Shown: positions 12,361 through 24,317 of the stretch, piece after piece
Position numbering within the stretch: the stretch's first letter is position 1
Layout: each line of letters starts with the position of its first letter
Assembly (NCBI GenBank): GCA_022385805.1
Contig: MU277677.1
Location: 202,252-266,251 of the forward strand
Origin: Pilatotrama ljubarskyi
Lineage: Eukaryota; Basidiomycota; Agaricomycetes; Polyporales; Polyporaceae
Direction: 5' to 3'
Length of the DNA stretch: 64,000 bases
The notes under the pieces: model-generated
Told to the model about the DNA's origin: nothing
Seen by the model: only the letters and a program-made list of their open reading frames with translations
Database searches by the model: none
Position numbers and translations under genes: made by a program

Positions 12361-13283
12361 GTCGGGCTGGTGTTCGCAGCGAGATACAGTGGTGGTGCGT
12401 GTGTCATGGCGACTGCGTGGGCCTTATACGCCCTCGCGAGCGGGAGGAGCAGGAGGGTGAAGCCGGAAAGTCTGACGGGAGAACAGAATATTGCGCTGGA
12501 GAACGAACGCGCGCGCCATGTCGCCGAGAGAGGGCTGCTATGTCTAGAACAGGCTCTGCGAAGGCCGAGCACCGGTCTGGAGCGTACACAGAGTCGAGTT
12601 CGACGAGAAATTGGTGCGTCGGCGGTCTGGCGTTGAGTGCACCGGGCAAAGGTGGGCCCCTCGCCGGCGTCTGCGCAAATCCCGTACCCCCGATTGGCTC
12701 GGAGTGGGAGACGCCCGACGTACAACCGCCCCGGCTGGAACACAACCCGAGCAGTTCTCCTCCTCCTCCCAGAGGCTGGAGTCTCCGCCGTCGCCGGCAG
12801 CTGACTGCTCGTCGCGCCATACACCGCCTGGGGCCGCATCCCAGACCGTTACCGACGGGTCGTCCAGGCGAAAGCAACCGTCTTGTTCCGCTTGAATTTG
12901 TAGACACCGTACGGATCGTCTCGCGCCGCTGCATGCAAAGAACGTCACCTCGCTCCAGTCTTGTCGCCCACTAAGTCTATTGTACGAAACTGTTTGGGCT
13001 GCGCAGGCAAAGGGATCGGCATGACGGGATGCGCCGCTTACTCGTCGTGGATGGCCGGGCGCGGACGCGTCGCGAAAAGCAACGACGCTGACCGAGCCCT
13101 CAGTCAGCCTCCAAAACGCCCACCGCGGCTGACATACATAAATCGTGAGATGCTCGGGACCCATGGCCACCTAATCCCACAACGCAGCTCAGGCTCGAGC
13201 GAGTAGTACGTATGACGTGCAAAGCAATCAGCGTGAATAGGATCGATATGGCGGCGTACACTCGCGTCCTCGGCGTACACATG
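12361..13283. other. Intergenic, promoter region of flavohemoglobin
   Basis: About 0.9 kb between the flavohemoglobin start and the end of the P-type ATPase. An open frame of 208 codons on the minus strand (12544-13170) has no recognisable motif and a biased Arg/Ser/Cys composition, so it is treated as chance. Confidence 0.5.
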
Positions 13284-16200
13284 TCACGACTGTATTATTC
13301 CTTCGTATAGAACGTATGGAGCCTGCCGGTGCCTCCGTTCGATAGGGCGGTAGCACTGCCTCCACGTCTTCCATATCAATGCCTCGACCGCATGCTCATC
13401 GTCCTCATAGTCGGGACTAGAAACATCCATTAGCCCAACCCACTGACACAGTAGTACCCCGCGCAGAAAAGCGCACTCACACATCATCAACCCCTTAATA
13501 TCTTTCACCCTCGACTGCTCGATGCTCTGCCGCATCAGTACCACGCGCACGCTCGCCCACGCCAGCAGCAGCACCCCGAACGCGACCGGGATGAGCCAGT
13601 ACAGCGGCGAGAGGCGGAATGAGCCCCCGAATACGACGTGCAGCGGCGGCGTGTAGATGACGAAGATCCCGAGGCACGCGCCCGCGAGGATGCCCGCAAA
13701 GTTGTACGGGTTGCCGACGATGGAGCGCCCGAAGGGATACCGGAACTTGGCCTTGACGGCGAACACGTTGAAGCATTGGATGATGAAGATCGAGAGGTAC
13801 ACTGCGAGCGTGTCTCTGCGTCAGCAGATAGCTCGCTCAATCAATGGGACACAGACCTATGGACTGTGCTTGACCGAGGGCGTCGACCTGCTTCGAGGCT
13901 GAGATGAGTATTCCGCGACCGTTCACAAAGTCCGGCGAAGACTTCGTGAAGTAGGCTGACGTCTCATCAGTATCACGCATCTGCTCGCAGTAAGAACGGG
14001 AACGCCTCACTGATCGGCGGAGAGTCCGTGAGCGCGCTCTGCGCACGTCGGAGGTCACCTGGGGTGAAGCCGTTCTTGAAGAAAATCACGAAGTATGCCA
14101 CCAAACTATCCTCAACATCAGCATCGATTCCTCAGGACCAAGGCGTGCGACACTTACGCGCCGACCATCTCAATGACGCCAGCCTCCAGATACGCATAAC
14201 TCAGCAGCTTCCCGTCCACGAGCGTCTCCGCATCCGAGCCCTCCAGCGCGTCTTCCCAGAATTGGCGCGTGAACGGCGCCTTGGCGCGCGTGAGGAGCCG
14301 CGAGAGGCGGCTCGGGTAGATCACCTCGTCCGTCTCGGGGTCGCGCCGAAGCGTCTTGGTGCGCCGGAGGGCGCGCTTCTTGAGCGAGGTGATGGAGCGG
14401 TCGTTCACTGTGGGTGTGTGGTGGAGGTGAGAGAAGGGGAGGAGAGAAGGGAGGGAGAGATTGACCTGGTTTACGGGGCGCCATGCGCATGAGGCCGTCT
14501 TTAGTCTCGGGCTTGTCCCAGGCGAAGGACAACTGAGAAGCGGGATCAGCCACAGTGATGTGATGTGTTCAGCAATGTGAGAACGCACAGCGACGAAAAG
14601 CTCGAAGCCAAGATCTAGCACGTCCTCGGGTTAGACATACGGCACCGAGTTCCGAGAAGAAATCTCACCGATGACCAGGATGAGGATTGCCGACAGCGGC
14701 AGAGGAATTGGAACGACGACGTCTGTAGACTGGTGAGCCATCGAAGAGGCAATGCCAGGACTAAGATGGCATACAGAGCAGCTGCGGGATGACTTCTGGA
14801 GTACTGTGCGAGATGGTGTACCTGCAGAACTGTGTCAACATGCGAGCCTGTGAGAACTTCGCTGCAGAAGACGCACTGAATAGAGCGTTTCAGGTTGACG
14901 AAGATCTGGCGACCCTCTGCGACACCCTCTAATGATCCTACATGAGTGCCCGGCGTCACAGAGCATGTGCGTGTACTCACTAACAGTCGACGCAAAGTTA
15001 TCGTCTGGAGAGAAAGTGAGCCGCGCGACGGAGCTCGTGAAGGAATGGAGGCGCACCGAGCAGGATCATGTTGGCCGCTTCCTTGGACACGTCTGAGCCG
15101 GAGATGTTCATAGCAATGCCAAGGTCGGCCTACACAGCAGCAATGAGCCATACAACAAATTGGTGCAAGATCCTCAGCCAACCTTCTTGAGCGCGGGAGA
15201 GTCATTGACGCCATCTCCAGTACTATGAGCCCGTGTCAGTCGAAGTTTGCCACAAGGCATGGCTCAGATGCTCACACTCCAACGATGTGGCCGAGAGCCT
15301 GGGCGCGTTTGACTGCAACCGGCGAACTCAGTAACGGCAATGGTATTGCACGGAAGTGGCATACCAATCTCAAGCTTATGCTGAGGAGAGGTGCGCGCGA
15401 AGACGATCTCGTTCTTGGAAAAGACTAGGGAAAGGTTCAGTCACTGGCGACGGCTTAGCCGCATCACTGTCCGCGACATACTCTGGTCCCACTGCCAACC
15501 TTGCAGGCTGTCGATATCGTCTCCATGAATGACGACCGCATCCACTTCGTCCTCGTATATCTCCTCGATCGGCCGGCCGGTCTTCTTGCTCAGAGTCTCC
15601 TTCGTCTCTCCGAGGATGAGGTTGATCTTCCTCGCGATCGCCTCTGCGGTCTTCGGGTGGTCCCCTGTCACCATCATGACCTTGATGCCGGCGAGACGGA
15701 GGGTGCCGATCGCTTCCCGCACTCCGTGCTTGGGAGGATCCTCGAGCGAGATGAGGCCGCAGAAGCAGTATTCGGTGCTGGGGTACTTGGCGTCGGTCTT
15801 GGAGAATTCATGAGACTCGTCATAGACGTCGCCTGGGAGGAGCATCTGCGCGCACGCGATGACTCGGTGGCCACGCGAAGCCATATACTTCATGAACGGT
15901 CAGCAATGTCAGAGACGGTGGGCATGATGGAGACGACTGACGTCGTACGCTTCGTCGTACTGAGCCTTGAACTCGTCTGTGATGGGAACTTCCTTGCCGT
16001 CCTCGAGATAGGTCGAACACTTCGCGAGCACGCGCTCTGGCGCCCCCTTGATGTATGCAGTCAAGATACCGCCCATGTGGGGCTTCTCGAGCTAAGGCCG
16101 CTATGAGCATGGGTCCGCACAAACGGAGGAGCAGATTTACTCACAATGACGAGCGCCCACTTGTTCGAGGAGTTGAACGGGATCTCGAAGACTCTCGTGT

Positions 16201-18387
16201 GCTGCTTCTGATACGCGTCATAATCTGCGATGTGCTTGCCGGCGAAGCGGATGAGACCGGTCTCGGTGGCGTCCCCTAGGATCTTACGCTGCTCGAAGGC
16301 AACGTCCGTCCTATCGAACTTGACGTTGGAGTTGAGGGCGGCAATGTCGACCATTTCACGCATGCCAGGTGCTTCGATCGCGAACGACTCGGTCGTCTGG
16401 GAGTCATTGTTTGACTTCACGAGAAGAGTGAGCCTCTCGTGAGAGATTCTTCACTCAGAGGCCTGTTCATACCTGGAACGCGGAGTACATCCGAAGACCA
16501 CTCCAGAGGTTCGTGACCTACACAACGTGAGCCAAAGCTGGCAATGTGAAGAGTGTTCGCCTACCGTCATCTGATTTCTAGTCAACGTGCCAGTCTTGTC
16601 AGTGGCCAGAAGAGTCAACTGCATGTACGAGGGTCAGGACAGCTCAGCTATCTATCTGTTAAGACCTACTGAGCCTGCGACAATATCAGCCATGGGTCAA
16701 AGAGAATGATCGCAAGACAGCCTGAGGAACTTACCGAGGGTCTCCACGCCCTGAAGATCCTTCACCAAGACGTTCTGGGCCGCCATACGCTTAGCCGCGA
16801 TAGACAGCCTGCGCTCATATGGTGAGCGTGATACGTGGCGGACTCAGCTCTTCTACTCACAGCAGGGTCACGACAGACGGCAATCCTTCGGGTACGAAGG
16901 CGACTAGGATGGACACGGCAAATGTGACGGTCTGCTCGCCATTGCCCTTGTAGGCAGTGGTGATTCCCACAACGAAGAAGACGATAGCGAAGACGATCGC
17001 AATGGAGGAGACCATCATGACGAAACGACCACTATGTGATAGCTTAGACGGTGTACTGAACATTGCGAACGAGGTTTGCTCACATCTCCGCAGCCAGCGG
17101 GCTCTTCTTGCCAGTTTCGTTCCCAGTGAGTGCCGCGATCTGGCCTATGAGCGTGTGATCTCCGGTCCGGACGACCGCTGGATCATCAGGGTCAGCCAAG
17201 GAGCGATATCACGTTGAGATAATACTTACCTCCCCAAGCCTCTCCATTCACTATGAGCGTCGAGTTGAACAGCTAGTCGCAGGGTAAGGAAGGGCAGGAC
17301 GAAAGCGATGTATAGGGTACTTACGAGATTCTCCGCTTCTACAGGACGACTCTGCACACCGTTCGGACGAGCAAAACGCTCTTGAGGCTCCGACTCTCCG
17401 GTGAGACTGCTGTTGTCCACTTTCAGATCGGTTGCGGCGAATACGATCAAGTCCGCAGGGGTCTTGTCTCCAGAGCGCTGCGGGACAGCATAGTCAGCCA
17501 GCTGCTGAGAAGCTAAGAAATCGACTATATGCTCACTACGAGGACGATATCACCCTTGACGAGGTCGGCCGCCGGAATGGTCATGAGCGTTCCATCGCGG
17601 ACGACATGGCATGACGGCGGAATCATGGCGAGGAAAGATGCCAGGATTGCCTCTGACTTCTGGAGCTGGTAGAACTCGATCAAGGCATTGAGGAAGGCTA
17701 CCCCAATCAGGATACCGCCGAGATAGGTGTTAGCGAAGTTGTCCTAGTCGCCGGTGTGTCAGACAACGTCAGGGACACTCCGGAGAACGAACGATATACC
17801 TTGAAGTTTACCCCTAGCAGGATGTACTCCAGGATACCGGCGATTATGAGGAGGATGTTGAACATAGTCATCAAACAGTCCCAGTACTGTAGACGCCAAT
17901 GTGAGTTCCAAAGATAAATATGCAGGCCATTTGTGCGCACCTTCCGCAGCGCCGACTTCTTCCTTGGAGGTGTCAGAATGTTCGGTCCGTCGCGAGCGAG
18001 CCTAGCCTTGGCCTCATCGGATGACAGTCCAGCTGACTGACCAGGGTCTTTGGGGTCGAACGTCGTATCCAGCTCGCTCTCGAGCTCCTGAAAGGGTAGC
18101 TGGTGCTCGTGTATGTCGACGTTGTCGGAGCCTGCGTCGGCGTCTTCATGGCCGTGGGCTTTATGTTGAGCAAGATGCTCGTACCCCGCTTCGGCGAGCT
18201 CCTTCTCCTCCTTGGTGATCTCGCGTTTCATCTCGACACCGCGCGGGCGTAGGCCGGTAGGAGCCTTCTCTTGACCGTCGTCGTGAGCGTACTCGTCAGG
18301 AAAGGCAACCGCGCGGATGGCAGCGGCAGCCTCCTCGTCATGAGGAGTGGGAGGAAATTTCTCAGAGATTGTGTGACGAGCGTCCAT
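13284..18387 (-). CDS. P-type cation ATPase, Na,K-ATPase-like (type II)
   Basis: Membrane pump moving alkali cations by an aspartyl-phosphate cycle. The start MDARHTISEKFPPTPHDEE is at 18387. Visible in order: the cation-ATPase N-terminal region with SAGLSSDEAKARLARDGPN, the first membrane pair (MTMFNILLIIAGILEYILLG), actuator loop VDNSSLTGESEPQ, TM4 motif VAFVPEGLPSVVTLL, phosphorylation site DKTGTLT (16580-16600), nucleotide domain GDATETGLIRFAGKHIADYD, hinge MVTGDHPKTAEAIARKINL, then DDNFASTVS with EGRQIFVNLKRSIQ, and a C-terminal membrane block (FIIQCFNVFAVKAKFRYPFG). VDNSSLTGESEPQ is typical of animal Na,K/H,K-ATPases (type IIC) rather than fungal ENA pumps, so fungal Na,K-like or ACU-type pumps are the likely relatives. 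The gene has well over ten short introns. Substrate is inferred. Confidence 0.85.
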
Positions 18388-18417
18388 AGCGGAGCGAAGA
18401 ATGGCAGCGGTGGTGCT

Positions 18418-18437
18418 NNNNNNNNNNNNNNNNNNNN
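18418..18437. other. Assembly gap (20 N)
   Basis: A run of 20 N lies 30 bp upstream of the P-type ATPase start codon. The true distance between the gene and sequence beyond the gap is unknown, so the pump's core promoter cannot be read. Confidence 0.99.
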
Positions 18438-19810
18438 AAGGGCCACTCAGTAGGTGCTCTATCGACAGCGAGCAGATTTATGGTGTCAAGAGTGGGGGAA
18501 ATCTTCCGTAACCCCCTCCGCTGGGACCCAGGGCCGGTAGTTCGTCCGACCCCTCTCGTGTTGACGCGAGCCCGAGCGATGACATTTCTTATCGGACAAG
18601 AACCTGCAGAATCAGCACATGGGTGACATGATTGGATCACAGACGATACGTGAGGGCGAGTGGCCCCCGCAGGAGCGAACGGCCAAAAACCCGCAGTGGC
18701 AGAGTGCCTTCCCCGCTGCGTCTCTCCCATCTGCTCTGCGCTTTGTAGGGGGGTCACGTGATGCAGCTGCCAGCGGTAATCTCCATCGCCCGCGTCCAGA
18801 AGGTTGGAAGGAAGGGGTTCCTTTGAGCTGTTTACGCTTCCGCTCTGCCTCGAGGCTGGTATCGGACGCTGCGCTCGTTATTTATGGCAGACCGTCCGCC
18901 CGTCTGATTTCTCCGGTGAGCACGGTGGACAGGAACCCAACGACCGCTCGAGGAGACACCCTGACATCCTCTGTTAGTACGGGAAGCAGGGTTGCCTGGG
19001 GCGACCTCAGAGGCGTCGGTGGAGATCGCGCTGAGGAATCGCGCAATCCACAGGTAGGGAGGAGGGGCCCACACTACCTGCCCGAGACGCTCCGCAAATG
19101 ATACCAGTAGCGGCCATGGCACTCACTACTCCGTATTGACGACCGCACAATGGGAGAAAAGCACAGTAGTGCCGCCGGAGGGACGGGCATTCTTCTGACT
19201 GGGGAAGGCCCTCGGTCGCTTCTTGTCCTCTTGGGCTTCGGCTTCGAGCTATGCATGATCACCGAGCTGTCGTGGAGCTCAAAGTAAGCATTTCATTTCG
19301 GTACATTTTCGCTCTTAGGAAGTCTTACCATAGCTTCTTGGACTGTCTTACGTAGGCGCACGTTGAGGGTGAAGTCCAGGAGATTCCAGATTGGGGACCG
19401 GGTTGGCCGAAGTCATCACGGGAAGCCCTGTTCACCGCGAGCTCACGACATAGCATGCATGACAAAAACACACGCCTCACACATGCAATCTGTCATACCT
19501 TGGGATGTGGAGGGAGATAGGCCTTTTTGATCGTAATGGTAGTATCAAGATGCGCGACCCTCGACTACTATATGATGACAAGCATTCCACTCGGCACGGT
19601 TCGGCACGCGCCACGAAGCTTATTGCCAAGCTGATTCGGAAACACACCTAGTACAACGCGCGATGCGCTCAATACGTCTCAGGGCTATGCAAAATCGGCT
19701 TGCATGATTACATCGGTGTATCGATACACATGTCTAATTCACACCTCTAGGATATCAAAACGCAGTCCAGCATCTGAGTCCCCACTCTATCCTCTTCCAC
19801 CCGTTCGCCC
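18438..19810. other. Intergenic, weak coding signal near 19130-19420 (minus)
   Basis: About 1.4 kb between the gap and the alcohol dehydrogenase. On the minus strand, a frame reading NLLDFTLNVRLRKTVQEAM (about 19340-19400) is followed, across a possible short intron, by FELHDSSVIMHSSKPKPKRT (to about 19220). This has a protein-like composition but no family I recognise, and no start or end can be fixed. It may be a gene remnant. Confidence 0.3.
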
Positions 19811-21087
19811 TCAAGCCTCTACAGGAGCAATGTCCTGCTTGAGGACGTACCGGTAGCGTACCTTGCCAGCCTTTAGGCCCTCCAGCGCCTTGCCTGCCTC
19901 CTTCATCGGGAGCTCCTCGATCCAAGGCTTGATGCCCTTGTCCGCCGCGAGCTTGAGCATCTCCATCATGTCCTCCTTCGAGCCGATGTGCGAGCCGCCG
20001 AGGAGACTGCCGTTCATCGTCACGTCGAAGGGGTGGATGGCGGGCAGCGGCTGGTCGACGTCGGGCAGGCCGACGGAGATGAACTTGCCGTGGACGTAGA
20101 GCATGCTGAGGAACTCGCGAATCGACACACCAGGAGGGAAGTGGTCGACTGTCGAGATCAGGATGTCGAACGTCATCTGGAGGTCCTTCCAGTAGCCCTG
20201 TGACAAGTCCGGTCAATCATACTGTCGCGCGAGCTGGGGCATGAGAACAAGCTCACATCAACTGTCGTGTCAACGACGTGGTCAGCACCCATCTTCTTCA
20301 CGTCCTCCGCCTTGGCCGTTCCACGGGTGAACGCCCAGACCTCCGCACCCATCGCCTTCGCGAAAAGGACGGCATAATGGCCGAGACCACCAATACCGAT
20401 GACGCCGACCTTCTTGCCGGGACCGCAACCGTACGCCTTCAGCGGCGAGAAGACGGTGACGCCGGCGCAAAGCATGGAAGCCGCATAGCGCGACTCCAAT
20501 TTGTCGGGAATGGGGAAGACAAAGCGTTCGTGGGCGCGGATACCAGTAGAGTAGCCACCCTGCGTGATCACACCGTCGGGGTATTCATGGTTCTGCAATG
20601 GATAGATCAGCATCATCGCCGACAACACGCGCGACGCATAGGGCGAAATACTCACGTATGTGTGAATCATCTGCGGGCAGTAGTTTTCGTAGTTTTCGTT
20701 GCACGCGCGGCACTTCAGGCAGCTGCCGACCTGCGCACCGACACCGACACGATCTCCGGGCTTGATGTCCTTCACCTTCTCGCCCACGCGCGTCACCTTC
20801 CCGACGATTTCGTGGCCGACGACGAGGGGAAGATGCGACTTGCCCCAGCCGCCAGTAAGCGTGTGGAGGTCAGAGCCACACACACCGCAGTGCGTGATAG
20901 CGATCTCGACGTCCTCAGGACCGAAGTTCTTCGGTTGGAAAGGCGTGACGGTCAGATTCGACCATGCCGAAGGATCTACGGAAAAATGAGTGTTAGGCGA
21001 CGTAATCGAATGCGTAGTACGCGCAAGTTAAAGCTGCCTACCGGTCATGGCATAGCCCTTGAACTCGAGCTCCTTCTGGGCAGACAT
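19811..21087 (-). CDS. Zinc-dependent NADP alcohol dehydrogenase (cinnamyl-alcohol/ADH6 type)
   Basis: Medium-chain dehydrogenase/reductase that reduces aldehydes to alcohols with NADPH; relatives act on aromatic and branched aldehydes, including lignin-derived ones. Exon 1 reads MSAQKELEFKGYAMTGR and splices to DPSAWSNLTVTPFQPKNFG. Catalytic-zinc motifs are CGVCGSDLHTL and VVGHEIVGKV. The structural-zinc cysteines are in SCLKCRACNENYENYC. The Rossmann motif is GVIGIGGLGHYAVLFAKAMG. The C-terminal part has STVDHFPPGVSIREFLSMLY and MNGSLLGGSHIGSKEDMMEM. The stop is at 19811, with three or four introns. A TATA box lies 88 bp upstream. Exact substrate cannot be deduced. Confidence 0.93.
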
Positions 21088-21174
21088 TTTGCTTGGGGGT
21101 GGTATCAGGGAGGGATGCGGCAGAGAGACGTTTGGCGTGAATAGTCGGGGTGTTCGTGAGGCACCCCAATGTCC

Positions 21175-21180
21175 TATATA
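21175..21180 (-). promoter_or_regulatory. TATA box (and adjacent CCAAT) of the alcohol dehydrogenase
   Basis: TATATA lies 88 bp upstream of the dehydrogenase ATG; a ccaat pentamer on the + strand sits at 21166-21170. The spacing is that of a core promoter. Function is inferred from position. Confidence 0.5.
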
Positions 21181-22611
21181 CGTCGCTCCGCTGGGGCAGA
21201 TTAGACGAAGTGCCTCGCATTTTCGAGCTGCTGAGTAAAGCGCGCCGTGAGGGCGCCGCCGCTTCACAAGGAGTTACCGGCAACCGACGTCAAGCCTCTC
21301 CGACTTGCACAAAATATGCCGATCAGATACCGCCAGGTGGCCCGGGTGGGGGCCGCATGCTCCGTTGTGCAGGCACCTGCGGCGTACCGAGCCTTGGAAA
21401 ATCGATGAAGCGTCGAGAAAAGCGTGCGCCGTCCCGGCTGAGAGTCCACTTCAAGCCGCCTATATGTCGCATAGAGCAGTGAACAAACCTTCATTTTGGA
21501 TACCAGCCGTACCCTCATGCACGAGCATGCGTGATAAACCAAAACAATGGGATGGCAGGCGTGCAGAGCGCAGGGCTGGAGAATTTCGTGGGAGGGAGCA
21601 TCGCCGGGCCGCCTTGACGCAATACGGAGGGCCATTTTGGCAGCGATCGGCCGCGTCGTGGAGCCGGGAATCGCGTCGGGACTCGGGATCCGCCAGAAGG
21701 TCCCTAAGCGGGCCGGCGCCGGCTGACCAAGGCTCGGTCCCGGGACCGATATGGAAACGGCGGTGCGCCGCCACGGCGGTCGCAGTGAGCGGGCTTCTGG
21801 CACCAGCGAGGGCGATTACGCCTGTTGTTCCCATGAGCGCGTGAGCTGTAGGATGTGGTCTGCACAGAGCCCCTGTGAAGCGTGGCCGCTAATATTGTCG
21901 TGCACTGTGGTTGTCGATTCTCTCACATTCGGAGCTGCATTGCTACCGCCAGGCTTGATGTCACGGTGCGCCCTGGTGCGCCGCACTCGAGGGACGGATT
22001 CTAGAGCATTCCTGGCGGCCGTCTCCTCTCTGTCAACCTCGTCGATGTCATAGCTTTCCGCTGAATTTTGCGGACGGACGTGCCCTTGAGAGGGGGCTAC
22101 CGTACTTACACTCACGCACGCAACGACGTAACTGAGATAGTCTTGCGATACGCCCCGGTCAACCTTGATTTTCGCACCAGACAGAGTGAGATGAGATCCG
22201 CTATACTCGTTCACGGAGATCGACAGGGGGTTGGCACGTCCAACGAAGAATAGAAGATGCATCGCACGACGGGAGCTGGTGGTCTTGTTCCACCTTCAGG
22301 CGCAGGTTTCACCCGAATCACAACACAAGCCCACAAGCCGCTTTGGTGCGGAAGGCTAACTCAACAAAGTGACGGTGCTGTATCGCCGAGCACTCCACAC
22401 GTGCATCGAACCACGCACGGACGCTGCATGGGGCAAGTCCGTGGATGTGGGAGACTGGGAGTGCATGATACAGGCCAGGAACAGAGGGAAGAAGACGTGC
22501 ATTCCTGTAGCCTCGCGATAGTGCGGGTTTTCCTGGTTCGAAAGGGCACGCGTACATGGAACTCAAACAGAGCATCTCACCGTGAGGTTGGTACGTCAAC
22601 CGATGAGCGTA
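21181..22611. other. Intergenic, no gene seen
   Basis: Upstream flank of the alcohol dehydrogenase up to the MITE. Open frames on both strands show no motif and no splice-consistent continuation. A short palindrome (ggtcccgggacc) lies near 21738. Confidence 0.45.
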
Positions 22612-23036
22612 CTATCCCGTCCCCAGATGCTGGATAAGCGCCCAGGGTGACCCCAGAAGCTGGACATTGCCTTGTAGCTTAGCACGATCGCACCGTACAC
22701 ACATCCTTTCTGTATGGCCGCATGGAGCTCAATGGGCTGCTTGGTATTCCAGGAAGTTGGGTGAGGAAATCAAGACCTGTGAGCAAAGTAACAGAAGGTG
22801 AATGTCTCCAGGCCGTATGGCGCTTAGGTTTCCAGATTCCCGGGTCAGAGGGCTTTCTGCTGGCTCTCATCTCCTGTATGTGCATTTTTGTGCAAATCTT
22901 CTTGCAGGAAGCCTTAGGGGATACAGTGGCCATGCCTGAAAAACAAGCAGAATGAATTTTGGAGATGTTTTGGGACTGCTATGTCGAAACTGAGCCCGAA
23001 ATTCTGTTGGGCGTCCAGCATCTGGGGACGGGATAG
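22612..23036. mobile_element. Short inverted-repeat transposon (MITE, Tc1/mariner-like)
   Basis: A 425-bp segment is bounded by a perfect 23-bp terminal inverted repeat: left arm 22612-22634 (beginning CTATCCCGTC) and right arm 23014-23036. Both ends are flanked by the dinucleotide TA (22610-22611 and 23037-23038), the target duplication of Tc1/mariner/pogo transposases. The repeat symmetry extends two bases outward on each side. The interior has no long frame and no transposase, so this is a non-autonomous element. Perfect arms suggest a fairly recent insertion. The superfamily is inferred from the TA flanks only. Confidence 0.75.
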
Positions 23037-23453
23037 TACGTGAAGTAGCATTGCATTGCGATCAGAGTCCAGTTGCAAGATCATAAATAGTACGACCGAG
23101 AGGGCGATCCAGTCGTGACGTCTAGAACACACTCGTGAGCAATGGCAGAGACGGAAGGAGGCCGTGCTCACCTTCTGGGCCCAGAGCAAGGGGATACAGC
23201 GGCAAGCTGACGTGGACGCGGTGGGAACCTAGGAGCGACAAGGAGTACACGAGTGAAGTAGTGGATGTGGATGTGGGTATGGTAAAGGGGAAGGGTTTCG
23301 TTACATTTACTACAGGCGGATGGGTGGACGCAGTAAGAGTACAACAGCGGGAGCAATCAGACAGCGTGCGAGTCGTACAGTAAGGTATGATCGCAACCGA
23401 TACAAATGCCGGAAAGAGGTAAATGAAGGGATCGTACATGTAGCCGAGTCTTG

Positions 23454-24317
23454 TCACAGGCTCTCCTTGAATTTCGTACCGTTGTCGAACTTGCGCATTG
23501 ACCGTATGCTGGCCCTCTCCGAGCCCGAGCCTCCCGACTGGACCGAGAAATGTCTCTCGTCCCGCGGCGTGAACTCCAACTCTGCTTCAGGGGCTGGCAG
23601 GACGGATGGGGGAGACTCAGACACCGGGAAGGACACAGGGGCTGAGCCTATGCTAGGGGCCGACTCGTTCTCGGGGTCAGGGAGGCACCTAGGTCCGGGC
23701 GAACGGCGGGGACCATCGTGATACGCGGACGGTGCGCTGAGCTCAACCTCGACAGAGTCCGTGCTCAGGCTGGGCGCAACGTTGTCCCGCGGGCGCGAGC
23801 GGCCCGCCTCCGTTGCAAACGTCGCGGGATACTCGTCGTGCGCGCGGTCGCGCTCCCGGAGCGAAGCGAACGCATTTGGGATTCGGTCGTCGGAAGCGTC
23901 CCATTCGTCCCCATCCTCCCCTGCGGAGGCCCTGATCCACCCTGACCGCCTGCCGAATAGCCGTCCCAGGCGCTCACGGATCCCGGGTGGCCCTATAGGG
24001 GCTTCAGAGGAGAAGTCGTGCGCTCGAGCCCGAGCTCTTCGGATTTGGCGCTCGTACGGGGTGGGCTCGTGGTTGCGCAAGAGGATGAAGATGCCGATGC
24101 ATGAGAGGAGGAATATGGCGGCAAGGGCGACCACCAGGACGATGAAACCGCCAAAGGAGCCCCCGATTTCGGGCTTCGTCTCCTCGATGTCCGCGCTCTT
24201 AGAGGAGTATTTGAACCGCTATAAGTCTTATTTACCGAGTTTCGCACTCACGAGGGGGAGTGGTGTCGCTACAGGAGGAGCGGAGTCCCCTGCTTGTCTG
24301 ACCACTCGACGGTACAT
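23454..24317 (-). CDS. Single-pass membrane protein, function unknown
   Basis: No family recognised. The model starts at MYRRVVRQAGDSAPPVATPL (24317). It splices over a very short intron (about 33 nt near 24216-24248, uncertain) to RFKYSSKSADIEETKPEIGG. One strong membrane segment follows, GGFIVLVVALAAIFLLSCIG plus IFILL, then the basic flank RNHEPTPYERQIRRARARAH and a long Ser/Pro/Asp-rich tail ending FDNGTKFKESL. The positive-inside rule puts the tail in the cytosol. The frame is open for 226 codons through the membrane segment, with codon use like its neighbours. The 5' end could include a further exon. Confidence 0.65.

Noticed and set aside
12544..13170. 208-codon minus-strand frame upstream of flavohemoglobin
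   Set aside because: No motif, biased Arg/Ser/Cys composition and no splice-consistent neighbours; it lies in a promoter region.
22722..22955. 77-codon frame inside the MITE as a transposase fragment
   Set aside because: Too short, no DDE-type or HTH motif visible, and internal sequence looks non-coding.
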